In this document: positions 52,425 to 62,037 of the stretch, piece by piece | Position numbering within the stretch: position 1 is the first letter of the stretch | Layout: each line of letters starts with the position of its first letter | Assembly (NCBI GenBank): GCA_014529385.2 | Contig: CM043966.1 | Coordinates: forward strand, 144,510,711-144,574,710 | Direction of reading: 5' to 3' | Origin: Adiantum capillus-veneris | Lineage: Eukaryota > Streptophyta > Polypodiopsida > Polypodiales > Pteridaceae | Length of the DNA stretch: 64,000 nt | Notes under the pieces: generated by a model | Database searches by the model: none | What the model was told of the DNA's origin: nothing | Seen by the model: only the letters and a program-made list of their open reading frames with translations | Made by a program: the position numbers and the translations under genes

Positions 52425-53170
52425 AGCCTATTGCCATTGATCCTTTTGTGGTGAAGAGATAGCTTCATCATAAGTAATGGGATCTTTGGAAGTAGAAAAA
52501 GCATTATCAGCAATATCGTCATCATAAACATGACATGAGCCATGTTCAAAATCAATAGGCAGATCAACAAAAATATCAATATCATAATTGGAAACATTCC
52601 GAATGGATGGTTGTGAAGAGGAAAGTTGCTCTATAGGAAGAGTTTCATCTTCTGAAAGAAATGGAAAAGCCTGAAGCAATGATTTAGTATCATCAGAATC
52701 ATCCATGGACCATGAGCCTCCCATAAGCTGTTCGTTAAAAGTGGCATCACGATTCACAATTACTTTCTTGGAGGAAGGGTCATAGAATTTGTAGCCTTTG
52801 GAAGTGTTAGAATATCCAATAAAAATAACTTTAAGACCAAGAGCATCAAGCTTTGTTCATGTTTCTTTGGGAACATGAATATAAGCAATACATCCAAAGG
52901 TTCGAAAATGAGATACAGAAGGAATTTCACCTGTCCATGCTGTGATGGGTATCTTACCAGAGGGTGCAGTAGTAGAAAGATGATTCTGAATAAATACTGC
53001 TGTCAAAGTAGCTTCAACCCAAAAAACACGAGATAAGACAGAATGAGTCAGCATACATCTTATAACATTGAGAATAGTGCGATTCTTTTGTTCAGCAACA
53101 CCGTTTTGTTGAGGCGAATATGGAATAGTGTGTTCATGATGAATTCCACTGTCAGCACAGTAACTCACAA
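52425..53170 (-). pseudogene. CopB integrase C-terminal part and linker
   Basis: SYCADSGIHHEHTIPYSPQQ and GVAEQKNRTILNVIRCMLTH carry the catalytic Glu. HFRTFGCIAYIHVPKET follows, then a stop at 52857, a frame change, and the acidic linker DIDIFVDLPIDFEHGSCHVY before RT. CopA has the same sequence at 22560-23300. Confidence 0.85.
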
Positions 53171-53692
53171 ACTCTCGAGAAACATATTCGCCTCCATTGT
53201 CACTACAAAGCTTCTTAAGGCGACGACCAGTTTAAAGTTCCGTAGCCCTGTGGAATTGTTTGAAAACAGATAAGGCTTCAGATTTTTGTCTAAGTAGAAA
53301 TACAGTCGTATACCTTGAGAAATCATCAATGAAAGTAATGAAGTAGCGATATTGTGATCTCGAAGAAGGTAGAGGTCCACATATATCAGTATGAACAAGA
53401 TCCAATATTTCATGAGAATGAGTTGTATTTGAAAGAGGAAAGGGTTTACGATTGTGTTTCCCAAGAGCACAAAATTCACAAATTCCCATATGGGGATGGG
53501 CTTTAAGATCCATGCCATGAACAAGATCACGACGTTGAAGATCAAGGAGTTTTGAGAAATCAGCATGAACAAAACGGTGATGCCATACTTCGTGCAGTGG
53601 ATGATAGTTATGGAGCCACTTAGACTGATATGTCATATTTCGTGTAGTACCAGAATCGACAATAAAAAGAGATCCATCACGTATGGAGCTGT
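53171..53692 (-). pseudogene. CopB protease and integrase N-terminal part
   Basis: SSIRDGSLFIVDSGTTRNMT has the D-S-G active site. It passes directly from NYHPLHEV to WHHRFVHADFSKLLDLQRRD, skipping about 85 codons that CopA keeps, so protease is deleted. The zinc site CEFCALGKHNRKPF follows, then HTDICGPLPSSRSQYRYF (D) and FITFIDDFSRYTTVFLLRQK. A frame change occurs near 53230. Confidence 0.85.
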
Positions 53693-54092
53693 CCATTTTG
53701 CCAAATTCCTCACTCTTTTTCTATTGTTTTTGCTGTGTAATCTTCTCCGGTGAGTGAAACCTCTACTTAACTTTGTGGTTGTATCTGGTGTATTTCTTCA
53801 ATACTGTGTAAACTATTTGCCCCATTGGTGTTGGTCCAAGCTCATTTGTATCTAAACATCAAAAAATCTCCTCTTTTGAGCTGAGTTTTTTGGGTGTGTG
53901 CGTGTGTGTGTGTCTCTATGTTGAGTGGGCAAGTGGGAAGTCTCTCTCCTCTCACTCCATTGGTGTATTCCCTGTTTCGGCCAGGTGGATTGTGTAAGCC
54001 GAGTGGTGCCCCATAGTGTGTGTGTGTATCCTCCCAAGAGTGTGTGTTGGGTCATTATAGAGGCGTTGTGTGTGTTTACATCCCGCTCACAA
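53693..54092 (+). repeat. Tat1/Tat2-family LTR fragment
   Basis: The last 400 bp of the LTR found complete at 20667-21817 and 57643-58788, from CTGTCCATTTTGCCAAATTC to CCCGCTCACA. Its 5' part is missing at the CopB junction. It is not followed by a primer site, so it is a 3' LTR or solo-LTR remnant rather than the 5' LTR of Tat2. Confidence 0.85.
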
Positions 54093-54519
54093 CGTCACCT
54101 TGAACACTTGGAGATTGACCTACATCGAATCAAGTGGGCTGAAGACTTGAAGCTGGTTTTGTACTTTCAATTTTATGGAGCGCCACTGTCTATCATGGCC
54201 CTTGATAGAGTCACAATTTGTAAACGATCGGTTTATGACAGAGTGACATCAGTTATCCTTGTCAATCAACTTGTTATCGACAATCACACTCGACCGACCT
54301 TCAAGGAAAATGTTTTTATTGGCTACCCCGAGCTTCCTCTTGTCTTTGGTTTCTTACACCCGGGTCATCAACCACCAATATTTTACTACATGTTAGCTGA
54401 TGTGTACTACAACTATGGCTAAAACCTCTATCATATATTCTCATGGAGAGATCTTTTGTAGACCCCTTTATGGCTTTTTGATGAATTTATTGATTAGTAA
54501 TGTTTTGCTTCCAAAGATT
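54093..54519 (+). other. Unassigned stretch with a 75-codon frame
   Basis: A frame at 54195-54422 reads MALDRVTICKRSVYDRVTSV and ends MLADVYYNYG. The frame is open upstream into the LTR fragment. Its size and place before a gag recall the Tat leader ORFs, but I could not align it with them. Function unknown. Confidence 0.25.
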
Positions 54520-54755
54520 TTTGGCTGGTTAAGTCATTTGATTGAGTTGTTTTTCTTCAGAAAGAAATTGTATGACTGGTTAAGTCATGTGACTGTATTC
54601 TTATGGGATGAGAAATTCATGATTGATTTAGTCATGTAATTAAGTTTTGACGGCCTGAATAAGTCAGAATTGGTTAAGTTTTAAGTAGACTGGGTAAGTC
54701 ATGACTGGTAAAGTCATGTGGTTGAACCTTTAGTGGACTCGATAAGTCTAGGTTA
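54520..54755 (+). repeat. Degenerate GGTTAAGTCATG repeats
   Basis: Seven or eight variants of TGACTGGTTAAGTCATGTGA within 236 bases, for example near 54526, 54578, 54625, 54661, 54686 and 54702. Spacing varies from about 20 to 55 bases. The stretch precedes the Gyp5 gag start and has no coding frame. Confidence 0.7.
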
Positions 54756-54845
54756 TTATGAATATTAACGTTAATATATTCGTATACTCAAGAGAACCCT
54801 CAAATCACTCCTATAATGGAAAAACCTTAGAATGATGCTATCTAT

Positions 54846-54960
54846 ATGGAGATTCAGGAGAAGAAGTTATTGTTCAAACAAATGCAACTCCCCTCTTTTA
54901 AAGGAGAGGGTATTGATGTTGATAAGGATGCAGAAGTATGGAGCGAAGCTATGGATGATT
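54846..54960 (+). pseudogene. Gyp5 gag, N-terminal piece
   Basis: MEIQEKKLLFKQMQLPSFKG and DAEVWSEAMDDYYDE match the opening of a common Ty3 gag (P-x-F-x-G, A-x-x-W-x-x-A-M-x-x-Y). At TATGATGAAT the frame switches to the RT thumb of Tat2, where Tat1 has the same ten bases, so a microhomology deletion is likely. The downstream part of this kind of gag is at 58789. Confidence 0.65.
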
Positions 54961-55800
54961 ACTATGATGAATTTGGAGGACAACTAAATCCAAAAAAATG
55001 TCATCTAGCACAGCCAAGCGTGAAATTATTGGGCCACATGGTGTCAGAAAATGGCATTGAGGCTGATCCAGACAAGGTTAAGTCTATTATTCTTCTTCCG
55101 TCACCTACGAGTACGAAGCAATTGGCAACCTTTATACACAAAGTGAAGTACATGGCAACGTTTATTCCATTGTCTTCTCAGATTCTTTATCCATTACAAC
55201 AAGTGGCAAAGCATGAACCATTGCAAAGGGATGACAAGTGTGAAGAAGTGTTTCAAGAGGTGAAAGAGGTGTTAGGGGGGTTGTCAGCCATGTAGGCTCC
55301 TGATTGGGAGAAAGTGTTTTATGTAAATCCATCAGTAGGGGATGATGCCATTGGAGCCATGCTATTGCAAAAGGGGAAGGGCGCGCAGCCATTATATGAG
55401 GCCAGTGTATTGTGCAAGCCGAGTGAAGTTGGTAGTGGAGAGAAAGTTCTCAGAAGTAGAGCTAGTGATGGCCAGTGTAATATTTGCTTGTCGACGATTT
55501 CGTCATTACTTGCTACCACGGCCTTTTGTTTTCTTGACGAGTTATGCCTTTTTTCCATAGTTAATTAATGGTACTAACATGTCAAATGTGGTGAAGAAAT
55601 GGGTAATTGAGCTGCAAGAGTTTGAGTTCTCTTTTCTAGTGGAAGATAGTACAAGGGCTACCCTAGCTGATTTGTTGACCTACAAGGAGAATCCCCTTAT
55701 TGTTAAGGAAGAGGTGGTGAGAAAGGTAGTTGAAGAAGTGCCACAGATCAGCAATGCACATGTGTTGTTCTTTGATGGTTCATACAGAAAGAGCCATGAT
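54961..55800 (+). pseudogene. Tat2 RT thumb and gypsy RNase H
   Basis: LNPKKCHLAQPSVKLLGHMV and LPSPTSTKQLATFIHKVKYM are the end of RT; the catalytic core is absent. A TAG at 55293 precedes APDWEKVFYVNPSVGDDAIG. Frame changes near 55380 and a stop near 55558 follow. RNase H blocks YMRPVYCASRVKLVVERKFS and RATLADLLTYKENP are recognisable. Confidence 0.85.
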
Positions 55801-57529
55801 GCAGCTTCATGGGGGAATATCACTTTATGATCCAGAGGGGAAGCTAGTATGCAAGAGAGGGTTCAAATTGGATGCTCATAGTAACAATGAGGCTGAATAT
55901 GCTACTCTGGAAGCCGGATTACACATTTGTTTGAAGCATGGGGTTCGAAGGTTGAGCATAAAAGGTGATGCCTTGTTAGTGGTCAAGCAAGTGCTGGGTG
56001 TGTGGAAGAGCAAGAACACCTCATTGAAGGAAATGTGCTTTAGAATTAAAGGCCTGTTAAAAAATTTCGGAGCATGGATCATCAGACACATTGAACGTGC
56101 TCTAAATGGAGAGGCACATGAAGCAGCTCAAGGCATGATTGGGGAACTATTTGTCTTGAGGACCACTTTACCTCTTTATCATGGCCGGGAAAGTTTGGCT
56201 CAAGAAGAGGGGTTTTTGCTAACAGGAATCATTCCAAAGGAGATTCAGAACTCTAAGAAGTATGGCTTTGTGCATAGAGCATACAGGTACAACTTGATTG
56301 GTGATGTCTTATACATGAAAGGGGCTGATCTGGTGTTGAGACGTGTACCTTGGCGGGAGGAGCTTTTCAGAGTATTGGAAGAGAATCATGAAGGCGCATG
56401 TGGTGTCCATTTTGCTCTAAAGATCACCTTGCATAAGATTTTGCAAGAGGGGTATGTATGGCCGAGTTTGCACAAGGATGTTCACCATTGGTGTAGGTCT
56501 TGCAATAGGTGTCAAGCATTTGGGAAGAGAGTGTTGAAGCCGGAGATACGAAAAACCATTACGGCGTTTGAAGTGTTTGAAAAGTGGGGGATTGATGCAA
56601 TAGGACTGTTACCTATCACAAGCAGGGGCAAAAGCTATATCTTGACGGCAGTGGACTATCTCTCTAGATGGGAAGAGGCTATAGCAGTAAAACAGATCAC
56701 TGCAAAGGATGTGGCAAAATTTGTGTATGATGAAGTATGTTGCAAGTTTGGGGTCCCATTAGAGCTACTTTCAAATAAGGGGCTAGGATTTAGAGCTAAA
56801 CTGCTAGACTTCTTATGCGCAAAGATGAAGATTAGGCACCAGCATACCACTCCTTATTACCCGCATTGTAATGGCTTAAATGAAAGATTCAATGGTGAGT
56901 TGGTACAAATTCTTTCTAAAGTGACAAAGCACCAAGGAAAGAATTGGGATTTGGAATTGCCTAGTGCATTATGGGCTTACCGTACTTCAATGAAGACAGG
57001 TACAGGGTTTACTCCATTTCATTTGGTGTATGGAAAGGAAGCACTATTGCTTGTAGAGGTAGAGTTGCCTACGGTCAAGATGTTAGAGAAGTTTCTTGGG
57101 CCACCTAGTGATGCATTCAAAGAGAGGCTCTTACAGTTACAAGAGGTCCAGTTGAATAGGATGAGCGCATTGGAGCATCATGGGCAGATGCAGGATAAGG
57201 CTTTGGCAAAGATAAATGAAAAGGTCCAAAGTAAGGGTATCAAGAAACATGACTTGGTTTTGCGCTACAACAGTAAGCTGGACAACACCTTCCAAAAAAA
57301 GTTTCAAATTAAGTGGGAAGGCCCTTTCAAGGTAGTGGAGTGTTTTCCAAATGGCACATATCAGCTGGCTAACTTGGATGGTGTTCTACATAAGTCAAGG
57401 GTAAATGGATTGCGTCTTAAATTGTATCATGATAGGTTGATGATGGTCGAGCAAGATGAGCTGTCTGTGGATCAAGGAGTGTTGGTGAAGGATGAGGAGA
57501 GTTGTGACGCGGCAAGATGGGTTTTCTGA
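55760..57529 (+). CDS. Tat2 second RNase H plus integrase, long open frame
   Basis: A frame open from 55730 to 57529 (599 codons); by comparison with Tat1 the first 25 or so codons are out of frame because of one extra G near 55812. It contains SNNEAEYATLEAGLHICLKH and IKGDALLVVKQVLG (second RNase H), then a full zinc site (HHWCRSCNRCQ). The integrase core has GIDAIGLLP (D), LLSNKGLGF, where Tat1 has LLSDKGPGF, so the second catalytic Asp is Asn, and GLNERFNG (E). The C-terminus KWEGPFKVVECFPNGTYQ runs to a stop at 57527. It is open yet probably inactive. Confidence 0.85.
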   Translation: MCCSLMVHTERAMMQLHGGISLYDPEGKLVCKRGFKLDAHSNNEAEYATLEAGLHICLKHGVRRLSIKGDALLVVKQVLGVWKSKNTSLKEMCFRIKGLLKNFGAWIIRHIERALNGEAHEAAQGMIGELFVLRTTLPLYHGRESLAQEEGFLLTGIIPKEIQNSKKYGFVHRAYRYNLIGDVLYMKGADLVLRRVPWREELFRVLEENHEGACGVHFALKITLHKILQEGYVWPSLHKDVHHWCRSCNRCQAFGKRVLKPEIRKTITAFEVFEKWGIDAIGLLPITSRGKSYILTAVDYLSRWEEAIAVKQITAKDVAKFVYDEVCCKFGVPLELLSNKGLGFRAKLLDFLCAKMKIRHQHTTPYYPHCNGLNERFNGELVQILSKVTKHQGKNWDLELPSALWAYRTSMKTGTGFTPFHLVYGKEALLLVEVELPTVKMLEKFLGPPSDAFKERLLQLQEVQLNRMSALEHHGQMQDKALAKINEKVQSKGIKKHDLVLRYNSKLDNTFQKKFQIKWEGPFKVVECFPNGTYQLANLDGVLHKSRVNGLRLKLYHDRLMMVEQDELSVDQGVLVKDEESCDAARWVF

Positions 57530-57642
57530 AGAGTGAGTGATGTCTGTGAGGGATGAGGAGACCTGTGATGCGGCGAGTCTCATATCGCTTTTTGCTGTTG
57601 CTGATCATGAATGATCTAGCAGGCTAGGGAATGGGCAAATTA
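57530..57642 (+). other. Tat2 3' untranslated stretch and purine tract
   Basis: A near-repeat of GGATGAGGAGACYTGTGAYG occurs at about 57492 and 57553, a short tandem duplication of the pol end; Tat1 has the unit once. AGGGAATGGGCAAATTA directly precedes the LTR. Confidence 0.65.
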
Positions 57643-58788
57643 TGTCAGGAGTTTTTTGGAGCAAGGGATTGCGCATATGTACATACACATGCATGGTGCA
57701 TCAAATAAAGGATTGCCCAATTTCCATAGCCAGGTGGTTACATGGGGCCCACGTGTGTACAGGTAGGACAGGGTGTACATAGTGCAATGATTTTCACTAT
57801 TACCAGTACCAGTGTGTTTTTACTACAATAAGGAGGAGTTGGTAGCACGTAAAACTTCTCAAGAAAGCTATCCGCGGGCCAACGACATGAGGTAAGCAGA
57901 TGCGTCAGATGGCATCTAGTGGCGTCAGGAGGCCGAACGGGGTCAATATTTGCACGTGGATGAATACGGACACAACGTGGGTGTTTTCTTGTGAGAGTTA
58001 TGCAGAAAGGTCATCATTAGGACCACTTTTTGGGGCCACTTCACGTGGTTATGAGATGCATTATTGAAAAGAAATGAGTGCCAGGTGTGCGGATGATGCA
58101 AAAAGGTGACAACTATGCACTACGAGGTCAGTTTTTGGCCAGTTCGGGGTTCGTTTGAGGTCATCTAAAAGGCCAAGAGTGCCCAACTAAAAAAGCTAAG
58201 TGTGGGAACTGAAAAAACTGAGAGAAGACCAGAAAAACGTGGAGAAGAGAGGAGGAACAGCCGCAGGTGTATTTTTGGTGTTTTTGGAGCTTGTTTTGGC
58301 CCTAAACTGCTCATCCGAGGTCGGATTTGAGCACTTTGACATTGTAGACTGGGGTTTTGGGCCATTACGGACGCGATGGCACTGTCCATTTTTCCAAATT
58401 ACTCACTCTTTTTGTGCTGTTTTTGCTGTGTAAGTTTCTCCTATGAGCGAAGCTTCTGTTCCAATTTGTGATTGTATCTGGTATCTTTTACCCATATTGT
58501 GTGAGCTATTTGCCCCATTGGTATTGGCCCAAGCTCAATTGTATCTAAACATCAGAAATTATCCTCTTTTGAGCTGAGTTTTTTGGGTGTGTGTGTGTGT
58601 GTGTCTGTGTGGAGTGGGCAAGTGGATAGTCTCTCTCCTCTCACTCCAGAGGTGTGTTCCCTGTCTCGTCTAGGTGTGTTGTGTAAGCCGAGTGGTGCCC
58701 CATAGTGTGTGTGTGTGTGTGTGTATCATTCCAAGAGTGTGTGTCGGGTCGTTATAGAGGCGCTGTGTGTGTTTTCATCCCGCTCACA
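57643..58788 (+). repeat. Tat2 3' LTR (1146 bp)
   Basis: It begins TGTCAGGAGTTTTTTGG and ends CCCGCTCACA, collinear with the Tat1 3' LTR. A (GT)n run occurs near 58707-58723. Open frames near its right end are chance extensions over the simple repeats. Confidence 0.9.
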
Positions 58789-59490
58789 GCGTTATGCTCC
58801 GCCAATGACCATAGAGCAACAGGTGGCCCGTTTCTGTCAAGGTTTAAGGAAACCAATCAATTCACAATTAGAAGCCATGAAACTTGCTACTGTGCAAGAT
58901 GATTTACTACGAGCTAAGCCCTTAATGAAGAAGCAAGGGATTAGGAGAAAAGTTAGCAAAATAAGGCTTCCCAAGAATAATGGACAACCTCAAAGAACTT
59001 ATGCTGCTATTGCTCAAAATCCTTCACGCTTGGATGTTTGATGCTTTGAATGTGGAGAGTTGGAAAATTATTGAAAAAAATGTCCACGTCTGACTAAATG
59101 AGCAGCAGCAGCAACAACTGAAGTAGATCAGAGACACCGGCCTTTTGGACAAAACAATGGACGAGGACGAGCAGCGAGAGCCCTTGGACTTTCAATTGGT
59201 TTAATTGAATTTCTTTCAATTCAATGGCCTCAGGTAGCGCCATTTTATAAGGTCTCTTTGACAGGATTTGAAAGGACATTCTCTTTCTCACTCTTTCCTT
59301 TATCTTTGGCGATACGATGGTCCCAAAGCGATTAACTTGAAGCTCGAAGGATGCTCATGTCTCCCCACCTCCAAGAAAGTTGCAAAGGAAGGCATCAACT
59401 ACGTCAAATATTGCTCAAGCAGAAGAATTGGTTGCGAAAGAAGTCGAAGCCATCAAACCTCAACCACGAGAGGTAGATGAACGTGTTGCT
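58789..59490 (+). pseudogene. Gyp5 gag, C-terminal piece
   Basis: Directly after the Tat2 LTR the frame reads RYAPPMTIEQQVARFCQGLR and KPINSQLEAMKLATVQDDLL, the second half of a common Ty3 gag capsid. A zinc-knuckle remnant CFECGELENY follows near 59044, with the expected His changed and a stop in it. Later fragments include EELVAKEVEAIKPQPREVDE near 59420. Several stops and frame changes are present, and nothing recognisable as protease follows. Confidence 0.65.
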
Positions 59491-60729
59491 AATCCGGTCA
59501 GAGGAATTTATAATTATGCATCGTATACATGATGACCGGTAAGTCAAGCCTAGGAATTTTTTTAAACTCTCCAAGAAAACGTGATTATATCACAAGAAAC
59601 AAGCATATGATTTCATGGAGTAGAGAAATAATTGTTTGATTTATGGTTAGTGTTTGATAAACTATCTCTGTTTGATATTAGAAGTTAGCTAATCATGTTT
59701 GATAAATCACTTAAAGAAAATGATTGCTGAAAGAATATCTTGTTTCCAGATGGAGCTCGCGGTTAGTGAGGTGATTCCACGGTTAGCGAAGAATAAGCTG
59801 ACTTCTCAACTCTCTTTTTGTCTCTTGCGGTTAATTAGCAAGATGCCTTGCGGTTAGCGATATGTTCCCTTGCGGTTAGCAAAAGAGAAAGTATGTGCAT
59901 TTCGTGGTTAGAAAATAATTAAATCCTTTGCAAAGGCTCTGTTGGTTAGACAAAGAAAGTCTGCGTGTAGCGGCAAACTCTTGAGAATAATTAAAAGATT
60001 CATTTTTGTTGAAATATAGGATTGTATTCATTAGACCATGTTTGAGAAAGAAAAGTTTTGGTGATGTTTGAAGGGATTGATAAATGAACCAGTGCTTGGA
60101 ATTAAGAAAAGAACAATGTTTGTTTACGTAAAATAGTGTGGTAGTAAATAGAAAACAAGCTAAAAGTTGTGAGTGTGGGGTGGAAAGTGGGGATTGGCTC
60201 AGGTTGCCAGTCAAGGATGGGTGGTCTGGATTAGTCGAGAAACTCTCCACTCCCTCTTATTAAGAGAAGTGAAATTAGAGACTCATTGTACTAAGAGTTG
60301 AGATGTCCCAAATCTACGTGTCCCTGAAAGATATGGTCCCAATTAATCGGGTACTTTTCTTTAGATTACTAGTTAGTTTAGATTAAGTCTCATATCATAT
60401 TTATGGTTCATGGACGGCGGCCGTGCCTCTTAAACGGGGGGGGAAAAGGCATTGTTTATGTATTCTAAATATGTCAATGGGATTTCATCTTTAGGCTAGG
60501 AAGCAGTTTTTATTAGAATCCTAGATTTATTGACCTGGCTTGTGACGTGTGACCCTTGTAACCACGTAAGCGATAGATAGATGACTTTCTCTCTTCTTTT
60601 GCTCGTATCTCTACTTTGTGGAAATGGAGTAGGGTGTCGCCAACGGAAAAGGACAATAAAGGAAGGCCATCTATCAAGTCGCCCCAAGCTTCTTGGGGTT
60701 GGGGACCTCATATCTATTAGCTTGCAGGC
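59491..60729 (+). other. Non-coding stretch with GCGGTTAGC repeats
   Basis: About 1.2 kb between the Gyp5 gag and the Athila-like gag. Apart from the repeat block at 59755-59965 I see no gene. A G run (60437-60444) occurs in AACGGGGGGGGAAAAGG, which could be a decayed polypurine tract. A short inverted repeat, GCCCCAAGCTTCTTGGGG, lies near 60681-60698. Confidence 0.4.
59755..59965 (+). repeat. Spaced CGGTTAGC motif cluster
   Basis: Seven or so variants of TTGCGGTTAGCGA in 210 bases, near 59758, 59780, 59836, 59858, 59880, 59908 and 59940, separated by 20-55 bases of unrelated AT-rich sequence. It looks like a decayed tandem array. Confidence 0.7.
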
Positions 60730-61893
60730 ATCGGGGCATCAACCAATAACCGTAAAGCCTATTGTTTCTAAGGAGCCAAAGATAGCTGATATGACTTTAG
60801 CAGATCTCACCAAGACTATTCAAGGGAGTCTAAGAGACAATCATGCTCCACAAAACAATCATATGTATCCAAGAAGGGAGCAACAATGGTGCTCAGTATG
60901 CTATGGTCCGCATAGTACCAGTGAATGCCCTACTTTTAGAGTAAAATTCAATGGAAATTGCAATGCCTATGGGAGGTATGGTCATCAAGCTAAGGATTGC
61001 ATAGTATTTAAGCGTGCAATGGCCAATACACCAACCTTAGCATGGACAGACACACCTTGAGTGACTACATTGATGTTGGACCCACCTCTTGAACAAACGT
61101 CACAACACATGGTCCCTAGGGCCCAAAATGTTGTTCAAACAACACCCTTACCACCTCGAGTGCTAGGACCACAACCACCACTTCCGAGAATCACTTCTAT
61201 GAATCAAGTGGGTTAGGGGTCATCTATTGCTCATTTGGAAGGCTGTGAGGAAGATATAGACCCTAATATTGCCTATGGGATGGATGCGCTTGAAAAAAGT
61301 CCACCATACTACATGGAGGACTATTGGGGACAAGTCAAACTTGTCTATCAAGTAGCTACTCTTGCTATAAGAGGAAAAAATATCAATTACACTACCAAGA
61401 GACCACCTCTTCAATGTTACAAGTGTGGAGGTCCACATCGTGTGGCCGAGTGTCCTATTAGGCTACATAAGAATGCCACACTAATGCAAACCAATCAACG
61501 GAGCACGTCTACAATGCCGATACTCATGTGTATCGATGTGGCATAGATCATTTGATTTTCCAATGTCCGAATAATCCAAATGCGCCAAAGATCATGCCAT
61601 TAAACTTGATTGAGGTTACCAAGGAGCCATCATCAAGTACACCGGTGGTACCAGTAAACGTACTCACACGATCGATGCTCCAAAAACAAAATTATATTCT
61701 TGAAGAAAGAGACACAACATCAATTGCCCAATCTCAGACGAAAAAGAAAACACGAAGGAAGAGATCACAAAAAGCAGCGAAGTCAGACCCCAGTTCAAAG
61801 AACAACATAGGAACTGGTGACGACCTCGTATATATGAACGACGTTGAAGAGGATTCTGATTCTAGTGCAACCATGGAGACCAAAACTAACTAG
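60730..61893 (+). pseudogene. Athila-like element: gag with four zinc knuckles
   Basis: The gag 5' end is missing. DLTKTIQGSLRDNHAPQNN leads to CSVCYGPHSTSECP and CNAYGRYGHQAKDC, then about 130 codons later CYKCGGPHRVAECP and, in another frame, VYRCGIDHLIFQCP. The first and third have C-x2-C-x3-H-x4-C spacing; the second has Tyr for its second Cys and the fourth has Val for its first. A basic tail (KKKTRRKRSQKAAK) ends the region at 61893. Stops at 61058, 61214 and 61543 divide it. Confidence 0.7.
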
Positions 61894-62037
61894 GGTGAAT
61901 AACTTCAAAGTGTTATGTGGTGTAGTCCACAACCCATTGACATCGCACAACTAGAGATTATAGAGAAGCCAAAGTTGAGCCGCACCGTAAAGAGACAACA
62001 AAATCGAGAGTTAGCTCAATAACAAAAGGAATCGGAA

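Larger units (their letters stand above)
50259..53692 (-). mobile_element. CopB: 5'-truncated Ty1/copia element
   Basis: A minus-strand copia element related to CopA. Protease, integrase, RT and RNase H run from 53692 down to 50656, followed by polypurine tract and 3' LTR (50259-50401). The gag and 5' LTR are absent: the protease starts abruptly at a Tat LTR fragment. Between protease and integrase it lacks the segment CopA keeps (LANDPTCQVKG). A 246-bp MITE sits in its RNase H. The RT frame is open over 371 codons. Confidence 0.85.
54961..58788 (+). mobile_element. Tat2: 5'-deleted Tat-like element
   Basis: A close relative of Tat1 that keeps RT thumb, gypsy RNase H, second RNase H, integrase and a complete 3' LTR. 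The 5' LTR, leader, gag, protease and RT catalytic core are lost. Its right LTR end abuts Gyp5 gag sequence, and its left end is fused to Gyp5 gag, so it probably inserted there and a deletion removed its 5' half with part of the host gag. Confidence 0.85.

Noticed and set aside
60681-60698. Inverted repeat GCCCCAAGCTTCTTGGGG as a terminator or RNA hairpin
   Set aside because: Bacterial-type terminators do not apply to plant nuclear DNA, and a single short palindrome is expected by chance.
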